From contig CAYVQU010000026.1 in assembly GCA_964453155.1 (NCBI GenBank), positions 1 through 40,942 on the forward strand: DNA of 40,942 nucleotides, read 5' to 3'. This stretch comes from CAYVQU01 sp964453155 (GTDB lineage Bacteria > Chloroflexota > Anaerolineae > Anaerolineales > UBA11858). Both the position numbers and the translations under genes were made by a program. Under the pieces are notes generated by a model. The model searched no databases, had not been told where the DNA came from, and saw only the letters and a list, made by a program, of their open reading frames with translations. Of the stretch, positions 15,850-24,489 are shown in pieces (position 1 is the first letter of the stretch; each line of letters opens with the position of its first letter).

Positions 15850-18800
15850 TTACTCCACTATCACCCAATCGCTCGCGCTCCGGCCAAAGACCTCGGGTGA
15901 GTACATCTCTTCGGCCTTGGAGGGGGGCACGACGAAGGTGCCCGGTGTGGTGGCCCGGGCAACGTAGGTGTACTCGTAAACCCCATCCCACAGCAGGGTA
16001 GTGAAAGCCTCGGCTCGTTCGTCCCGCAGGTTCTGATGACCGTACCAGGTGCCCCACCACCACCAACCGCGGCTGTAATCCGAGCTGTTGGGGTCTTGGG
16101 GGAGGCTGCCGGAAACCGCTAACGCCGGGTTGACGATCTCCAAGCCCGCGGGCAGGGGGTCAACCAGGGCGACGTGATAGCGGCGGTTGTCGGCCACCAT
16201 CGTCAGGCGGACCCGGACGCGGGCTCCGGCCTTGAGGTGCCAGACTCCATCTTCAGCCCGATATACATCTTCGGGATCATCCACGGCCTCATATTCCCGA
16301 GTGACCACAAAACCCATATCCAGCGGATCGAGCCACAGGTCGGTCGGGGCATATTTCAAGCCCAGGCGGTAGTACAGCCGTCCCGGACCATCTTTGCTGA
16401 TGACCAAATCTTGCTCCTGTCCGCCGCCGTAATCCGCTTCGGTGAGATAAACCATCGGGACCTCCGTCTCGTGGCGTTCGGTGGTGCGGCCCGTATAGGT
16501 GTGTTCTCCGGCGTAGGTGTCGCCCAGCCAGATGCGGGCCACGAAGTCGGGGGTTTTGGCTTCGAAGGTGTTGAAATAGCGATCCAGGGCTAGCAGGACG
16601 AAGACGTTCTCCTGGGTGTTGTACCAGCGGCCTTGTTTGCGGTGGGCTAGCAGCCCGGTTACTAGTTTGGGGATCAAATCGCTGTTGGGGTCGTCGGCAA
16701 TCAAAACATCCAAAAGGATAGCATCCGTCCGTCGGTTAGAACTCAACAGCAGGTAAGTTTGATCGTCATAGGCCGTCGTGAAGTTGGCGGCTCCTGCGGT
16801 TTCGACCACCCGGTTGGCCACATACAGCCGAATTTCATCCAGGGTTTTGCTGGCGCTGGGATCATCAACCAGGACGGCCCACAGCCAGCCCAGGGCATCC
16901 AGGGATAAACCCTCGGTGCCAGCTTCGTTGAACAAATTCAAGGCTTTGGCCACATCCCGGTCGCCCATCATATTGCGGACGAACAGGGCGTATGAACTCA
17001 ATGTCCAGCGGGTGCGCTGGCTGTACCAATGGGGGTAGTGACTCTCGATATCCTGGAGGTAGTAGAGCACGTTTTGCTGCATCTCGGCGGGCACGCTGAA
17101 GCCTTTCAATTGGGCTCGTTGTAAGGCCTGGGCCACATGGATGGTATTGAAGGGGATCGACTCCTGACCGCGGCGCCAGTAAGGGAACCCGCCGTCCCAG
17201 TTTTGCATCGCCTGGAGTTTGTCAATATCCCGATTAACCGCGGCTTCCATTGCTTCGGCATCCGGTAATCCTTCGGCTTCGAAAGCGGTCAGCACATCCC
17301 GCAGGGCCGCGACGCCCAAAACGCGGGAGGCCAATTGTTCGGTGCATTCATAGGGGTAGGAGACCAGATAGATAACCGCATCGGTCAGGGCTTGTAGGGC
17401 GGTTGAAGACGTTTGGATTTCGAGACCTCCAAACTGCGAGAAAACGTCACTGGGGGAACCGATGGGCTGCACAATGGCACCTTCATCGACCACGCCGTAG
17501 GTGGCAAAAGCCTCGGTCGTCGCAGGCGTGTAAACCGGCATTTCACCGGAGGCCGCATCCGCGTAATCTCCCGAGACGGCCGCAATCTGGAACCGGGCCG
17601 TGCCAGCCATATCCGTTCCGGCCGGGAAGCGGACTTCTACTCGATCGTTGGCCGGGACTTCAATGCGGAGGCCAGCGGCCCCAGTCAAATCCAGGTTGGT
17701 GGTGTTGATGATGACTTCGGTCGTCAGGGCTTCATCAGTCTGGTTTTGCAGGACGATGGGGAATTCGAAATTATCCCCAAAGTTGAGGAACCGCGGCGCC
17801 GAGGGGCGGACCATCAGGGGCAACCGGGCGGTCAGGTTGGACTCGCCGGAGCCAAATTGGTTGCCACCCTCATCGACCGCGACGACCATGATCCGGTAGC
17901 GGGTCAGGTTGTCGGGCAGTTTGACTTCGATCCGGGCCTGACCATTGGCATCGGTGCGAGTTTCGGGGGCAAAGGTGGCCAGGGGGTTGAAATCAGCCCG
18001 CACGGCGATGGGTTGAGATCCCCCCGCGGCGGCTCCGGCGGCATCATCAAAGGCCATGTCGGCCTCGGCCATCGGCGCGGCGGCCATTTCCATCATCACC
18101 TCGCCCTCGGCCTCCTCCATCGGCATTTCTTTGGATTCAGCCATCGAACGGGCGTTTTCAGTTGTCGCGGCCAGGGAAGTCGGATCAACCAGGACGATAT
18201 TGGCCCGGCTGTAATAACTGCCTACCCACGATCCGCGCTCGCGGTAAAACACCGAGACCGGGTCGGCCAGTTGGTAGCCGGTCAATGCTAAGATCGCTTC
18301 ATCGACCACTACTGCGGCGAGTTCGGCATTCGGCACTGGATTGCCGTTGGCATCGGTCAGGGTGACCAGAACGGTGGTTTCACCGCCGGGTTCCAGCCGG
18401 GTGTCACGGGGTTCCACGGTCAAGTCCAGGGTGCGTTCCAGGGGTGGAATATTTAATACCAGGGTGCCGCTAGCGTACGCGGGGCGGTCGGGAACGCCTT
18501 CCAAAGGTTCGCCCTGATCGTCGGTGCGGGGGGCAGATCCGATCAAATCGACCTGGATGTTAAGATTGGGGATGTGTTCGGATTCAATCGGGATTTCGAG
18601 CGTCAGGCTGCCGTCCTCGATTTCAAACCGTTCGGTGTACAAAATGCCGCTGCGGCTGACGGTCAGCAGCCCCTCGGCCGGGGTGAAGGGGGCTTGAACC
18701 AGGATTTTGGCCGCATCGCCGGGTTGGTAGTGTTCCTGATCGGGGATCAGGGTGACTTCTTCTTTTTCGACCTTGCGAGAGGGGGGCAGATCGCCGCCGC

Positions 18801-21800
18801 TGACCCAACGGATGATCCGGCTTTCGTTTTGGCGGCCCAGTTCGTCCGTGATCAGAGCGCTGATGCGATAACGGCCGCCGATGGGGGTCTCAAAGGTGCA
18901 GGTAACTGGTTCGGATTGTGAGCCGATTGTGCATTCTTGCGTTTCAACCGCGACTTCATCCCAGGAGCCGTCGACCAGCTTCCAGGCTAACCGCGCCGCA
19001 CTAACCTCGATTTGGCGATCGGCGACCGGTTCGCCATCCAGATCGGTGACGATCAGATCGACTTTGAGGGGATCGCCGCGTTCGACGAAGTAGCGTTCGC
19101 TGCGCAGGCCGACATACAAGTTGGCGGGATGGACCATCAGGCTGGTCGAGCCTGTCCAGGCCTGGCGGTTGACGTCCATCACGGTGGCTTCGGCCAAAAC
19201 GCTGAAGGGGCGTAAGCCTTGTCCGGAGTCAAAATCGAGTTGCAAATAGTGGTTGCCGGTGGCATCGGTCTGGCCGGTATAGGTCTCGGAGGTGCTGTCG
19301 CCAGAATCGTCGCCGCGCCAGTACCACCACCAGGGGGTCCAGAAGCCGAAGGAGAAATCGTTCCAATTCGGGGGCGTGTAATTCGTCGGGGTGCCGGAGA
19401 CCCACCAGGTGGTCTCGGCGTTGGGCAAGGGTCCGCCCGCGAAGTATTTGGCCTCGACCGCGACGGTGGCCGAATCACCCACAAAGTAGGGGCCAACCGT
19501 TTCGTTGCGGGCCACCACTTCAAATTCCGGGCGGCGAAATTCTTGAATTTGGAAGTCATGCGAGTACCAGCGGCCGTCAAAGCCGCCTGTTATTCCTTCC
19601 GCAGAAAACTCAATGTAGGCATAGCCCAAATTGGTGTTTTCGGGAATCGCGAAGGCCAGGTCGAATCCGCCCAAGGCATTAACCGCCACCTGATCGACGG
19701 CGATCTCATTGCCCTGGGGGCCGGTCACCCGGTAGCTGACTCCGGTCAACACGCTGGGGTCCAGCAAGCCGACGTCGCCGTCCTGCTGGCCGCCCACGGC
19801 CCGAATCCACCCCTTGAGATGGACTTCTTCGCCGGGTTTATACATCTGGCGATCGTCGAACACGTACCAGCGCAATTCGTCGGAAACATGCCGGCTAGAC
19901 CACCCGCCTTCATCCCAAAACGAGTTGGACGAGGGCAGAAAGGCCACGTCCGAACCCTGCCGGGCGACCAGATAGGTGGTGCCGCCGCTGGGGATCGGGA
20001 AGCGGGCGACGCCGGAGGCCGCGGTGGTGCCCAATTTTTCGCCGGAATCGGATTCGATCGCGATCTCAGACAAGGGGCGGCCATCTTGCAGGGCATTGGC
20101 CCAGGCGACCATTTCGGTGTGATCAACGAAGGCATCCAGGCCGATCTGGGTGACCTGCACCCAGACATTGACGTGCTCCCAATAGCGCTCCTCCGTGAAC
20201 AAGCCTTTGGGGGGCTGAGCCATCACCAGGAAGTGCCCGCGGCCCTCCGTCAGGTAATCTTTGAGTTCGATCCGGATTTCGGTCAGTTTGTCGGTCGGGG
20301 TTTCGAGCCGTTTGGTTTCATCCAACACTTTCTTCCCCGGCGGCGACAGGGGCTGGTCAGTATAAGAATACTCCTGCATATATTTCTTGAAGGCGGGCCA
20401 ATCGGCCGGCTCAACCTGGTAGATTTGCAGGTCCAATTTGTTGTAATTCATCACATACAGGGATAGGGCCGGATCGCTAGCCGCGGGATCCAGGGTGACC
20501 AGCGCAGATTGCGGCCCCACCAGGAACGGTTCCGCCGAATCCACTCGGATTTTGAGGGTCTCGGTCTTCCCCAAGGTTTGACCAAATACATCCTGGATAT
20601 CCCCGTTTATCGTGACTTTGTAGGTGGTTTGCCCTTCCGAAGCGCCGCGAATATTGATCGTATCCCCAAAGAGATTGACGACTGCGCCGGGGAGTTCGGG
20701 TTCAATCGTCAGCCACTCTTCCTGATAGAAATCGGTGTCAATTGGGTTGTTGAAGCGAATGAAAAACGGCGTCAGCGGGGGGCATTTATCATCCCACCAG
20801 GTACAGCCGTGGTCGTCAATTTTTAGCGGGGCATAGGTTTGGAAACCATAGCCTTGCGAATCTGTCGTGACCACCGGGCCTTCCGCAGATGGCGTCCCCG
20901 GGCCGATTTGGACGTAGATGTTTGTGTCCTGGGGGAGCGATTCTGAAGCTTGGAAAACTAACCAGCGACTCTCACCAGCGTTATCTATCAAGCGCTGTAC
21001 CGCTTTATCTTTACCCGCGATTTCGGCCGAGATGAGATTGACTGCGACCTCTTTACCATCGGCGGTCACCTGGATGGTCTCCAGCACCGCGGCAGGATCA
21101 ATCCGCTGATCGAAAGAGATGAAAAAAATTGGGTCTAGGGGCTGGGGGTCATGGGAATAAGGGTAGGTCTGTTGGACTGTTGGGGGCGGGGTGCTGAATG
21201 AAAATTCGACGGATTCAGCCAGTTGGCTACCGGTCGCTGATTCAGTCCCCGCGGGAATAGAGACCGTGTATTCGGTTGCCATCGGCAGCCGATCGATCAG
21301 GTCTGAATCAAATTGGAAGTTTAGCGTTTTGGTCCCCAACCAGCGCCAGGTGCCGGGGATTTCAGGGCTGATTTTGACAGGAGATTCTTCCAGGGCCAAA
21401 TCTTCGATCGTCGTCAGCGGGACCATCGGTTGGTTGAAAGTGACGTTGACGAAGGGCGCAATCGGAATCTCACCCTCGGGCGCATAGCGCAAAACTTCCA
21501 GGGGACCCGATACGACGGTTTCAGGAGCTAACTCCTCATCTAACGGGAAAGTTTCGGCGATGGTTTCACCCGTCAACGGCGGCGGTAGGATTTCCTCCGG
21601 CAGCCGAAAATCGGCCTGATCTGCAGCATCGGACTCTAACTCAGGGAGGCGCGCTTGAATGGCTGCGATCTCTTCCGGTGTCAGGGGTTCGCCTGTCAAA
21701 ACCGTCAGCGGGACGGCTGCCTGGGGTTGGGCCTGCCCGTCGCTGAGCCGAATCGAAATTCGAGAGGTCTCTTGTTCGCCAGTTTCGGTCGTGCTGATTC

Positions 21801-21960
21801 GATTGGTCACTGAAGTATCTCCGGTATCTAGGGGAATGACTTGATCGCCGCGGGTATCAGGGGTGACGTCGGAACCCAAACTGCAAGCCAGAATCAAACT
21901 GGCTAGAACGTAAAAAATGAGCAGCCATCTTTGAGATAGCCGGGAGTGAGTCGATTTCAT
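15850..21960 (-). CDS. Alpha-2-macroglobulin family lipoprotein
   Basis: About 2,036 residues from the ATG at 21960, chosen because AGGAGG lies nine bases upstream; a GTG at 21981 would overlap that Shine-Dalgarno. The N-terminus has a basic start, a hydrophobic stretch and LILAC, a lipobox, so the protein should be lipid-anchored outside the cytoplasmic membrane. Beta-rich macroglobulin (MG) repeats follow, then a Met/Glu/Ala-rich low-complexity segment (about 1267-1317) placed like a bait region, and ECTEQ with a thioester cysteine (about C1539) inside an alpha/alpha toroid-like helical domain. Such proteins trap proteases by covalent linkage after bait cleavage and are viewed as bacterial defence against host or competitor proteases. 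The pbpC gene that often accompanies it in Proteobacteria is absent. The gene is visibly richer in G and C than its neighbours. Confidence 0.92.
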   Translation of the reverse strand: MKSTHSRLSQRWLLIFYVLASLILACSLGSDVTPDTRGDQVIPLDTGDTSVTNRISTTETGEQETSRISIRLSDGQAQPQAAVPLTVLTGEPLTPEEIAAIQARLPELESDAADQADFRLPEEILPPPLTGETIAETFPLDEELAPETVVSGPLEVLRYAPEGEIPIAPFVNVTFNQPMVPLTTIEDLALEESPVKISPEIPGTWRWLGTKTLNFQFDSDLIDRLPMATEYTVSIPAGTESATGSQLAESVEFSFSTPPPTVQQTYPYSHDPQPLDPIFFISFDQRIDPAAVLETIQVTADGKEVAVNLISAEIAGKDKAVQRLIDNAGESRWLVFQASESLPQDTNIYVQIGPGTPSAEGPVVTTDSQGYGFQTYAPLKIDDHGCTWWDDKCPPLTPFFIRFNNPIDTDFYQEEWLTIEPELPGAVVNLFGDTINIRGASEGQTTYKVTINGDIQDVFGQTLGKTETLKIRVDSAEPFLVGPQSALVTLDPAASDPALSLYVMNYNKLDLQIYQVEPADWPAFKKYMQEYSYTDQPLSPPGKKVLDETKRLETPTDKLTEIRIELKDYLTEGRGHFLVMAQPPKGLFTEERYWEHVNVWVQVTQIGLDAFVDHTEMVAWANALQDGRPLSEIAIESDSGEKLGTTAASGVARFPIPSGGTTYLVARQGSDVAFLPSSNSFWDEGGWSSRHVSDELRWYVFDDRQMYKPGEEVHLKGWIRAVGGQQDGDVGLLDPSVLTGVSYRVTGPQGNEIAVDQVAVNALGGFDLAFAIPENTNLGYAYIEFSAEGITGGFDGRWYSHDFQIQEFRRPEFEVVARNETVGPYFVGDSATVAVEAKYFAGGPLPNAETTWWVSGTPTNYTPPNWNDFSFGFWTPWWWYWRGDDSGDSTSETYTGQTDATGNHYLQLDFDSGQGLRPFSVLAEATVMDVNRQAWTGSTSLMVHPANLYVGLRSERYFVERGDPLKVDLIVTDLDGEPVADRQIEVSAARLAWKLVDGSWDEVAVETQECTIGSQSEPVTCTFETPIGGRYRISALITDELGRQNESRIIRWVSGGDLPPSRKVEKEEVTLIPDQEHYQPGDAAKILVQAPFTPAEGLLTVSRSGILYTERFEIEDGSLTLEIPIESEHIPNLNIQVDLIGSAPRTDDQGEPLEGVPDRPAYASGTLVLNIPPLERTLDLTVEPRDTRLEPGGETTVLVTLTDANGNPVPNAELAAVVVDEAILALTGYQLADPVSVFYRERGSWVGSYYSRANIVLVDPTSLAATTENARSMAESKEMPMEEAEGEVMMEMAAAPMAEADMAFDDAAGAAAGGSQPIAVRADFNPLATFAPETRTDANGQARIEVKLPDNLTRYRIMVVAVDEGGNQFGSGESNLTARLPLMVRPSAPRFLNFGDNFEFPIVLQNQTDEALTTEVIINTTNLDLTGAAGLRIEVPANDRVEVRFPAGTDMAGTARFQIAAVSGDYADAASGEMPVYTPATTEAFATYGVVDEGAIVQPIGSPSDVFSQFGGLEIQTSSTALQALTDAVIYLVSYPYECTEQLASRVLGVAALRDVLTAFEAEGLPDAEAMEAAVNRDIDKLQAMQNWDGGFPYWRRGQESIPFNTIHVAQALQRAQLKGFSVPAEMQQNVLYYLQDIESHYPHWYSQRTRWTLSSYALFVRNMMGDRDVAKALNLFNEAGTEGLSLDALGWLWAVLVDDPSASKTLDEIRLYVANRVVETAGAANFTTAYDDQTYLLLSSNRRTDAILLDVLIADDPNSDLIPKLVTGLLAHRKQGRWYNTQENVFVLLALDRYFNTFEAKTPDFVARIWLGDTYAGEHTYTGRTTERHETEVPMVYLTEADYGGGQEQDLVISKDGPGRLYYRLGLKYAPTDLWLDPLDMGFVVTREYEAVDDPEDVYRAEDGVWHLKAGARVRVRLTMVADNRRYHVALVDPLPAGLEIVNPALAVSGSLPQDPNSSDYSRGWWWWGTWYGHQNLRDERAEAFTTLLWDGVYEYTYVARATTPGTFVVPPSKAEEMYSPEVFGRSASDWVIVE

Positions 21961-22052
21961 AGCAAGTAGCCTCCTCCGCACTGCGGGGTGAGATTTTTAT
22001 CGTACTAGTATTCATGACGTTGTAGGGTTGCATTTGGTTCCTAAAAATTTTG

Positions 22053-22239
22053 AACCGCGAATTACGCTAATCTTCACGAATGGAGTTTTGAATTCGGTAA
22101 ATCATAGATTCAAGAAATTAACGTCATTGCGAGCGGAGCGAAGCAATCTCCGACACCTGTATCAGATTGCTTCGGCGATAAAACTGCCTCGCAATGACGT
22201 TAAATTGTGATTTAGCGAAAATTCGCGAGATTAGCGGTT
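22053..22239 (+). repeat. Outer imperfect inverted repeat, interrupted by a second element
   Basis: AACCGCGAATTACGC at the left end faces a GATTAGCGGTT end at right. Both arms are made of phased words (CGCnAAT, CACGAAT) and match the arms of the repeat at 24333-24426. In this copy the centre is occupied by another palindrome at 22118-22203. The last codons and stop of the amidotransferase gene lie inside the right arm. Confidence 0.7.
22118..22203 (+). repeat. Inner palindromic repeat (CATTGCGAGC type)
   Basis: Perfect 16-bp ends (TTAACGTCATTGCGAG at 22118-22133 with its complement at 22188-22203) flank a second perfect 11-bp pair (CGAAGCAATCT at 22139-22149 with its complement at 22164-22174). 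This word set is familiar as a dispersed repeat in many bacteria. A diverged copy is at 40768-40872. Confidence 0.8.
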
Positions 22240-22971
22240 TTCTCTTGAAAGAGAAGTAACCGGTGTAGCTGATTTGAGGAAATTGACGACCCATTGGGCT
22301 ACCATTTGATTATTTGGTGGAAAATTTTCGACTGAAATTCGAGCCGTTGTTAATTCTTCTGACGAAACATCATTTTCCAATTCAGGGAAGATCTGCGCCA
22401 TGATTTCGGCGGTGAACTCGGGATGCCCTTGGAGGCCGAGAACCTGATCTTTAATCGTGAAAAATAAGTTGGGGCAAAATTCATTGCCGCCCAAGAGTTG
22501 GGCCTCGGGCGGCAACGCGATCACCTGATCCTGATGAACAAAATTCAACGCACATTTTGTGGAAGTTCCAGTCATCCAGGGTTGTGGCGCAGAAATTTCA
22601 AACGTTTTCACCCCTAATCCCCACCCCTTATCTGACATTTCCACCCGTCCCCCTAACGCCTGGGCCAAAATTTGATGTCCAAAACAAATTCCTACCAATT
22701 TGATCCCGGCTTGATAGGCCTCCTGGATGAAGGCGCTGAGTTGTCCAATCCAGGGATCGACATCATAGGCCCCGCGGGGACTGCCAGTGATGAGGTAGGC
22801 GTCACACTCATCACTATTTGTAGGAATATCCCCTTCAGCGACGTTATAACTCGCATAAGAAAACGAATTTGGTGCCAGATTCAGGAAATCGATATACACC
22901 TCCGCCGCGTTCGTTTTCCATTGGATTTTGGTATATTCAGGGGGGAAGGCGTTTAGGATTCCAATTTTCAT
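22231..22971 (-). CDS. Class I glutamine amidotransferase-like protein
   Basis: A 246-residue stand-alone class I glutamine amidotransferase domain resembling the GMP-synthase glutaminase. The nucleophile is C96 in GICFGHQ and the partner residues H183 and E185 lie in QGHPEF, so the triad is complete. ITGSPRGAYD forms the usual oxyanion-side loop. There is no attached synthetase domain. Proteins of this group are annotated as GMP synthase-like and may hydrolyse gamma-glutamyl compounds; the real substrate is unknown. No Shine-Dalgarno is seen at the ATG. The last three codons and the stop lie inside a dispersed repeat, so the C-terminus may have been altered by its insertion. Confidence 0.87.
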   Translation of the reverse strand: MKIGILNAFPPEYTKIQWKTNAAEVYIDFLNLAPNSFSYASYNVAEGDIPTNSDECDAYLITGSPRGAYDVDPWIGQLSAFIQEAYQAGIKLVGICFGHQILAQALGGRVEMSDKGWGLGVKTFEISAPQPWMTGTSTKCALNFVHQDQVIALPPEAQLLGGNEFCPNLFFTIKDQVLGLQGHPEFTAEIMAQIFPELENDVSSEELTTARISVENFPPNNQMVAQWVVNFLKSATPVTSLSRENR

Positions 22972-23000
22972 AATTATGTGAGTGTTTTTGAAATTTGCTT

Positions 23001-23061
23001 ACCACCAAGGACACAAAGATTCACAAAGAAAAGCTTCGTGTAACTTCGTGTCCTTTGTGGT
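23001..23061 (+). repeat. Imperfect 28-bp hairpin of CACAAAG words
   Basis: The arms 23001-23028 and 23034-23061 are complementary at 23 of 28 positions around a five-base loop. They are built from repeated ACACAAAG/TTCGTG words. It fills the gap between the M20 peptidase gene and the amidotransferase gene, both leftward. Confidence 0.75.
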
Positions 23062-23065
23062 GTGA

Positions 23066-24226
23066 TTACTGGCAGTAATTTTCCGCAACTTGGGCCAGAA
23101 TTGTAGCCAGATCAACGACCGATTGAATCTCAACCCACTCTTCTTTGCTGTGTAAACCACCACCGATGGGGCCGATCAAGGCAGTTTCGATTCCGGCTGC
23201 AGCGAAGAAGGCGGCATCGGTCCAGAAGGTGGCGCCGATGTGGGGGGAGACTTGCGCTAAGTGTCCTTCGATAGCGTTTTCTAGGGCGTTCACGATCTCG
23301 GCTTCAGGGCCAATTTCGAAGGGATCGCGCTCGAATTTGGGTTGGACGGTGGCTTTGAACGTGGGGTCAGTGTCGGCGAGTTGATCGATGATGGTCTGGA
23401 GTTCGGCGGTGATTTGGGGTTCGGTCTCACCCGGAACGGTGCGGCGCTCGATTTGGAGCAGGCAGTGGGCGGCGTAGATACTGACCTCAGAGCCGCCCTG
23501 GAGCCGGGCCGCATGCAAAGATGGTGTTCCTAGTATGGGATGTTCAGGACGTTGCCGAAGTTCTTGCTCCAAGTTGTCGAGTAATCCCAAGAAGCGGCCC
23601 ATACGCATGTTGGCGTCAATGCCTTCATCGTAGCGGCTACCGTGGGCGGCGCGGCCAATGGTCTCGACGTCATACCAGATGAAGCCGCGGTGGGCCCGAC
23701 AGAGTTGGAGATCGGTCGGTTCGGTGACGATAGCCGCGTCGGCGGTGACGTGTTTGAGTAAATTTTGGGTGCCAATGCTGGCAAATTCCTCGTCGGCAAC
23801 CCCGGTGATGAATAAGTCGCCTCCGAGTTTGATTCCGGCGTCGACCAGGGCTTTGGCCGCGCCCATCATGGCGGCCAGACTGCCCTTCATGTCTTGCGCA
23901 CCGCGTCCGTAGAGTTTTCCAGCTTGAATTTCGGCTCCAAAGGGATCGCCCACCATTCCCTCCACGCCAACCGTGTCCAGATGGGCGTTGAGCAACAGGG
24001 ACCGACCAGAACCAGAACCCTTTAAGCGACCAACCGCGTTGACCCTTCCGGGTTCGACTTCATAGGTTTTGGTCTCCAACCCAATGGATGATAGATTATC
24101 GGTGACGTAGGCCGCGATCTCAGCTTCGCCCTGGCCTTCGGGGGTCAGGCCGGGGTTGACAGAGTTAATTTTGACGAGATTGGTCAAGGTGTTGATGATG
24201 TAGTCTTGGTCAATAGTAATTGTCAT
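23066..24226 (-). CDS. M20 family metallopeptidase (ArgE/DapE-like)
   Basis: A 386-residue M20 di-zinc hydrolase related to acetylornithine deacetylase, succinyl-diaminopimelate desuccinylase and carboxypeptidase G2. Metal ligands and catalytic residues are visible: H82 and D84 in AHLDTV, the bridging D112 in GRGAQDMKG, the DEE pair (E146-E147) and a C-terminal GGLHSKEEW histidine. A dimerisation domain occupies the middle. GAGG lies seven bases before the ATG. No signal peptide, so cytoplasmic. No arginine or lysine biosynthesis genes are nearby, so the acyl-amino acid or peptide substrate cannot be specified. Confidence 0.9.
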   Translation of the reverse strand: MTITIDQDYIINTLTNLVKINSVNPGLTPEGQGEAEIAAYVTDNLSSIGLETKTYEVEPGRVNAVGRLKGSGSGRSLLLNAHLDTVGVEGMVGDPFGAEIQAGKLYGRGAQDMKGSLAAMMGAAKALVDAGIKLGGDLFITGVADEEFASIGTQNLLKHVTADAAIVTEPTDLQLCRAHRGFIWYDVETIGRAAHGSRYDEGIDANMRMGRFLGLLDNLEQELRQRPEHPILGTPSLHAARLQGGSEVSIYAAHCLLQIERRTVPGETEPQITAELQTIIDQLADTDPTFKATVQPKFERDPFEIGPEAEIVNALENAIEGHLAQVSPHIGATFWTDAAFFAAAGIETALIGPIGGGLHSKEEWVEIQSVVDLATILAQVAENYCQ

Positions 24227-24332
24227 AGATTTGCCTCAATAAATAACGCCAGGGTGCAGAGATTTTCTTTTTTTATCCTTTGCTGTCTTTGTAGCACGGT
24301 ACTTGACCGTGAAGTTCTCAAAATTTTCAAAA

Positions 24333-24426
24333 TTAACCGCGAATTGCGCTAATCTGCACTAATTTTGAACAAAAAAGCCCAACAAATTGCTGAGAATTCG
24401 TGAAAATTCGCGTGATTAGCGGTTAA
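24333..24426 (+). repeat. Uninterrupted copy of the AACCGCGAAT inverted repeat
   Basis: The arms 24333-24364 and 24395-24426 match at 25 of 32 positions when one is inverted. They show a regular pattern TTAACCGCnAATnnCGCnAATnTnCACnAATT with a period of about ten. The 30-base centre is plain sequence, unlike the copy at 22053-22239. The rest of 24227-24489 holds only low-complexity TTTGTGG-type words and no gene. Confidence 0.75.
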
Positions 24427-24489
24427 ATATTCAGTCCATGTTTATGAGCCGTCTTTGTGGTCTTCGCTTTTCTGTGTCTTGTTTTTAAA

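Noticed and set aside
19219..20466. Long open frame (415 codons) on the plus strand inside the macroglobulin gene
   Set aside because: It is antisense to an intact 2,036-residue protein, has a composition typical of a shadow frame in GC-rich DNA, and shows no recognisable domain.
21961..24489. CRISPR array or transposon ends
   Set aside because: The repeats are inverted and imperfect, without regular direct repeats and spacers, and no transposase or cas gene is near.
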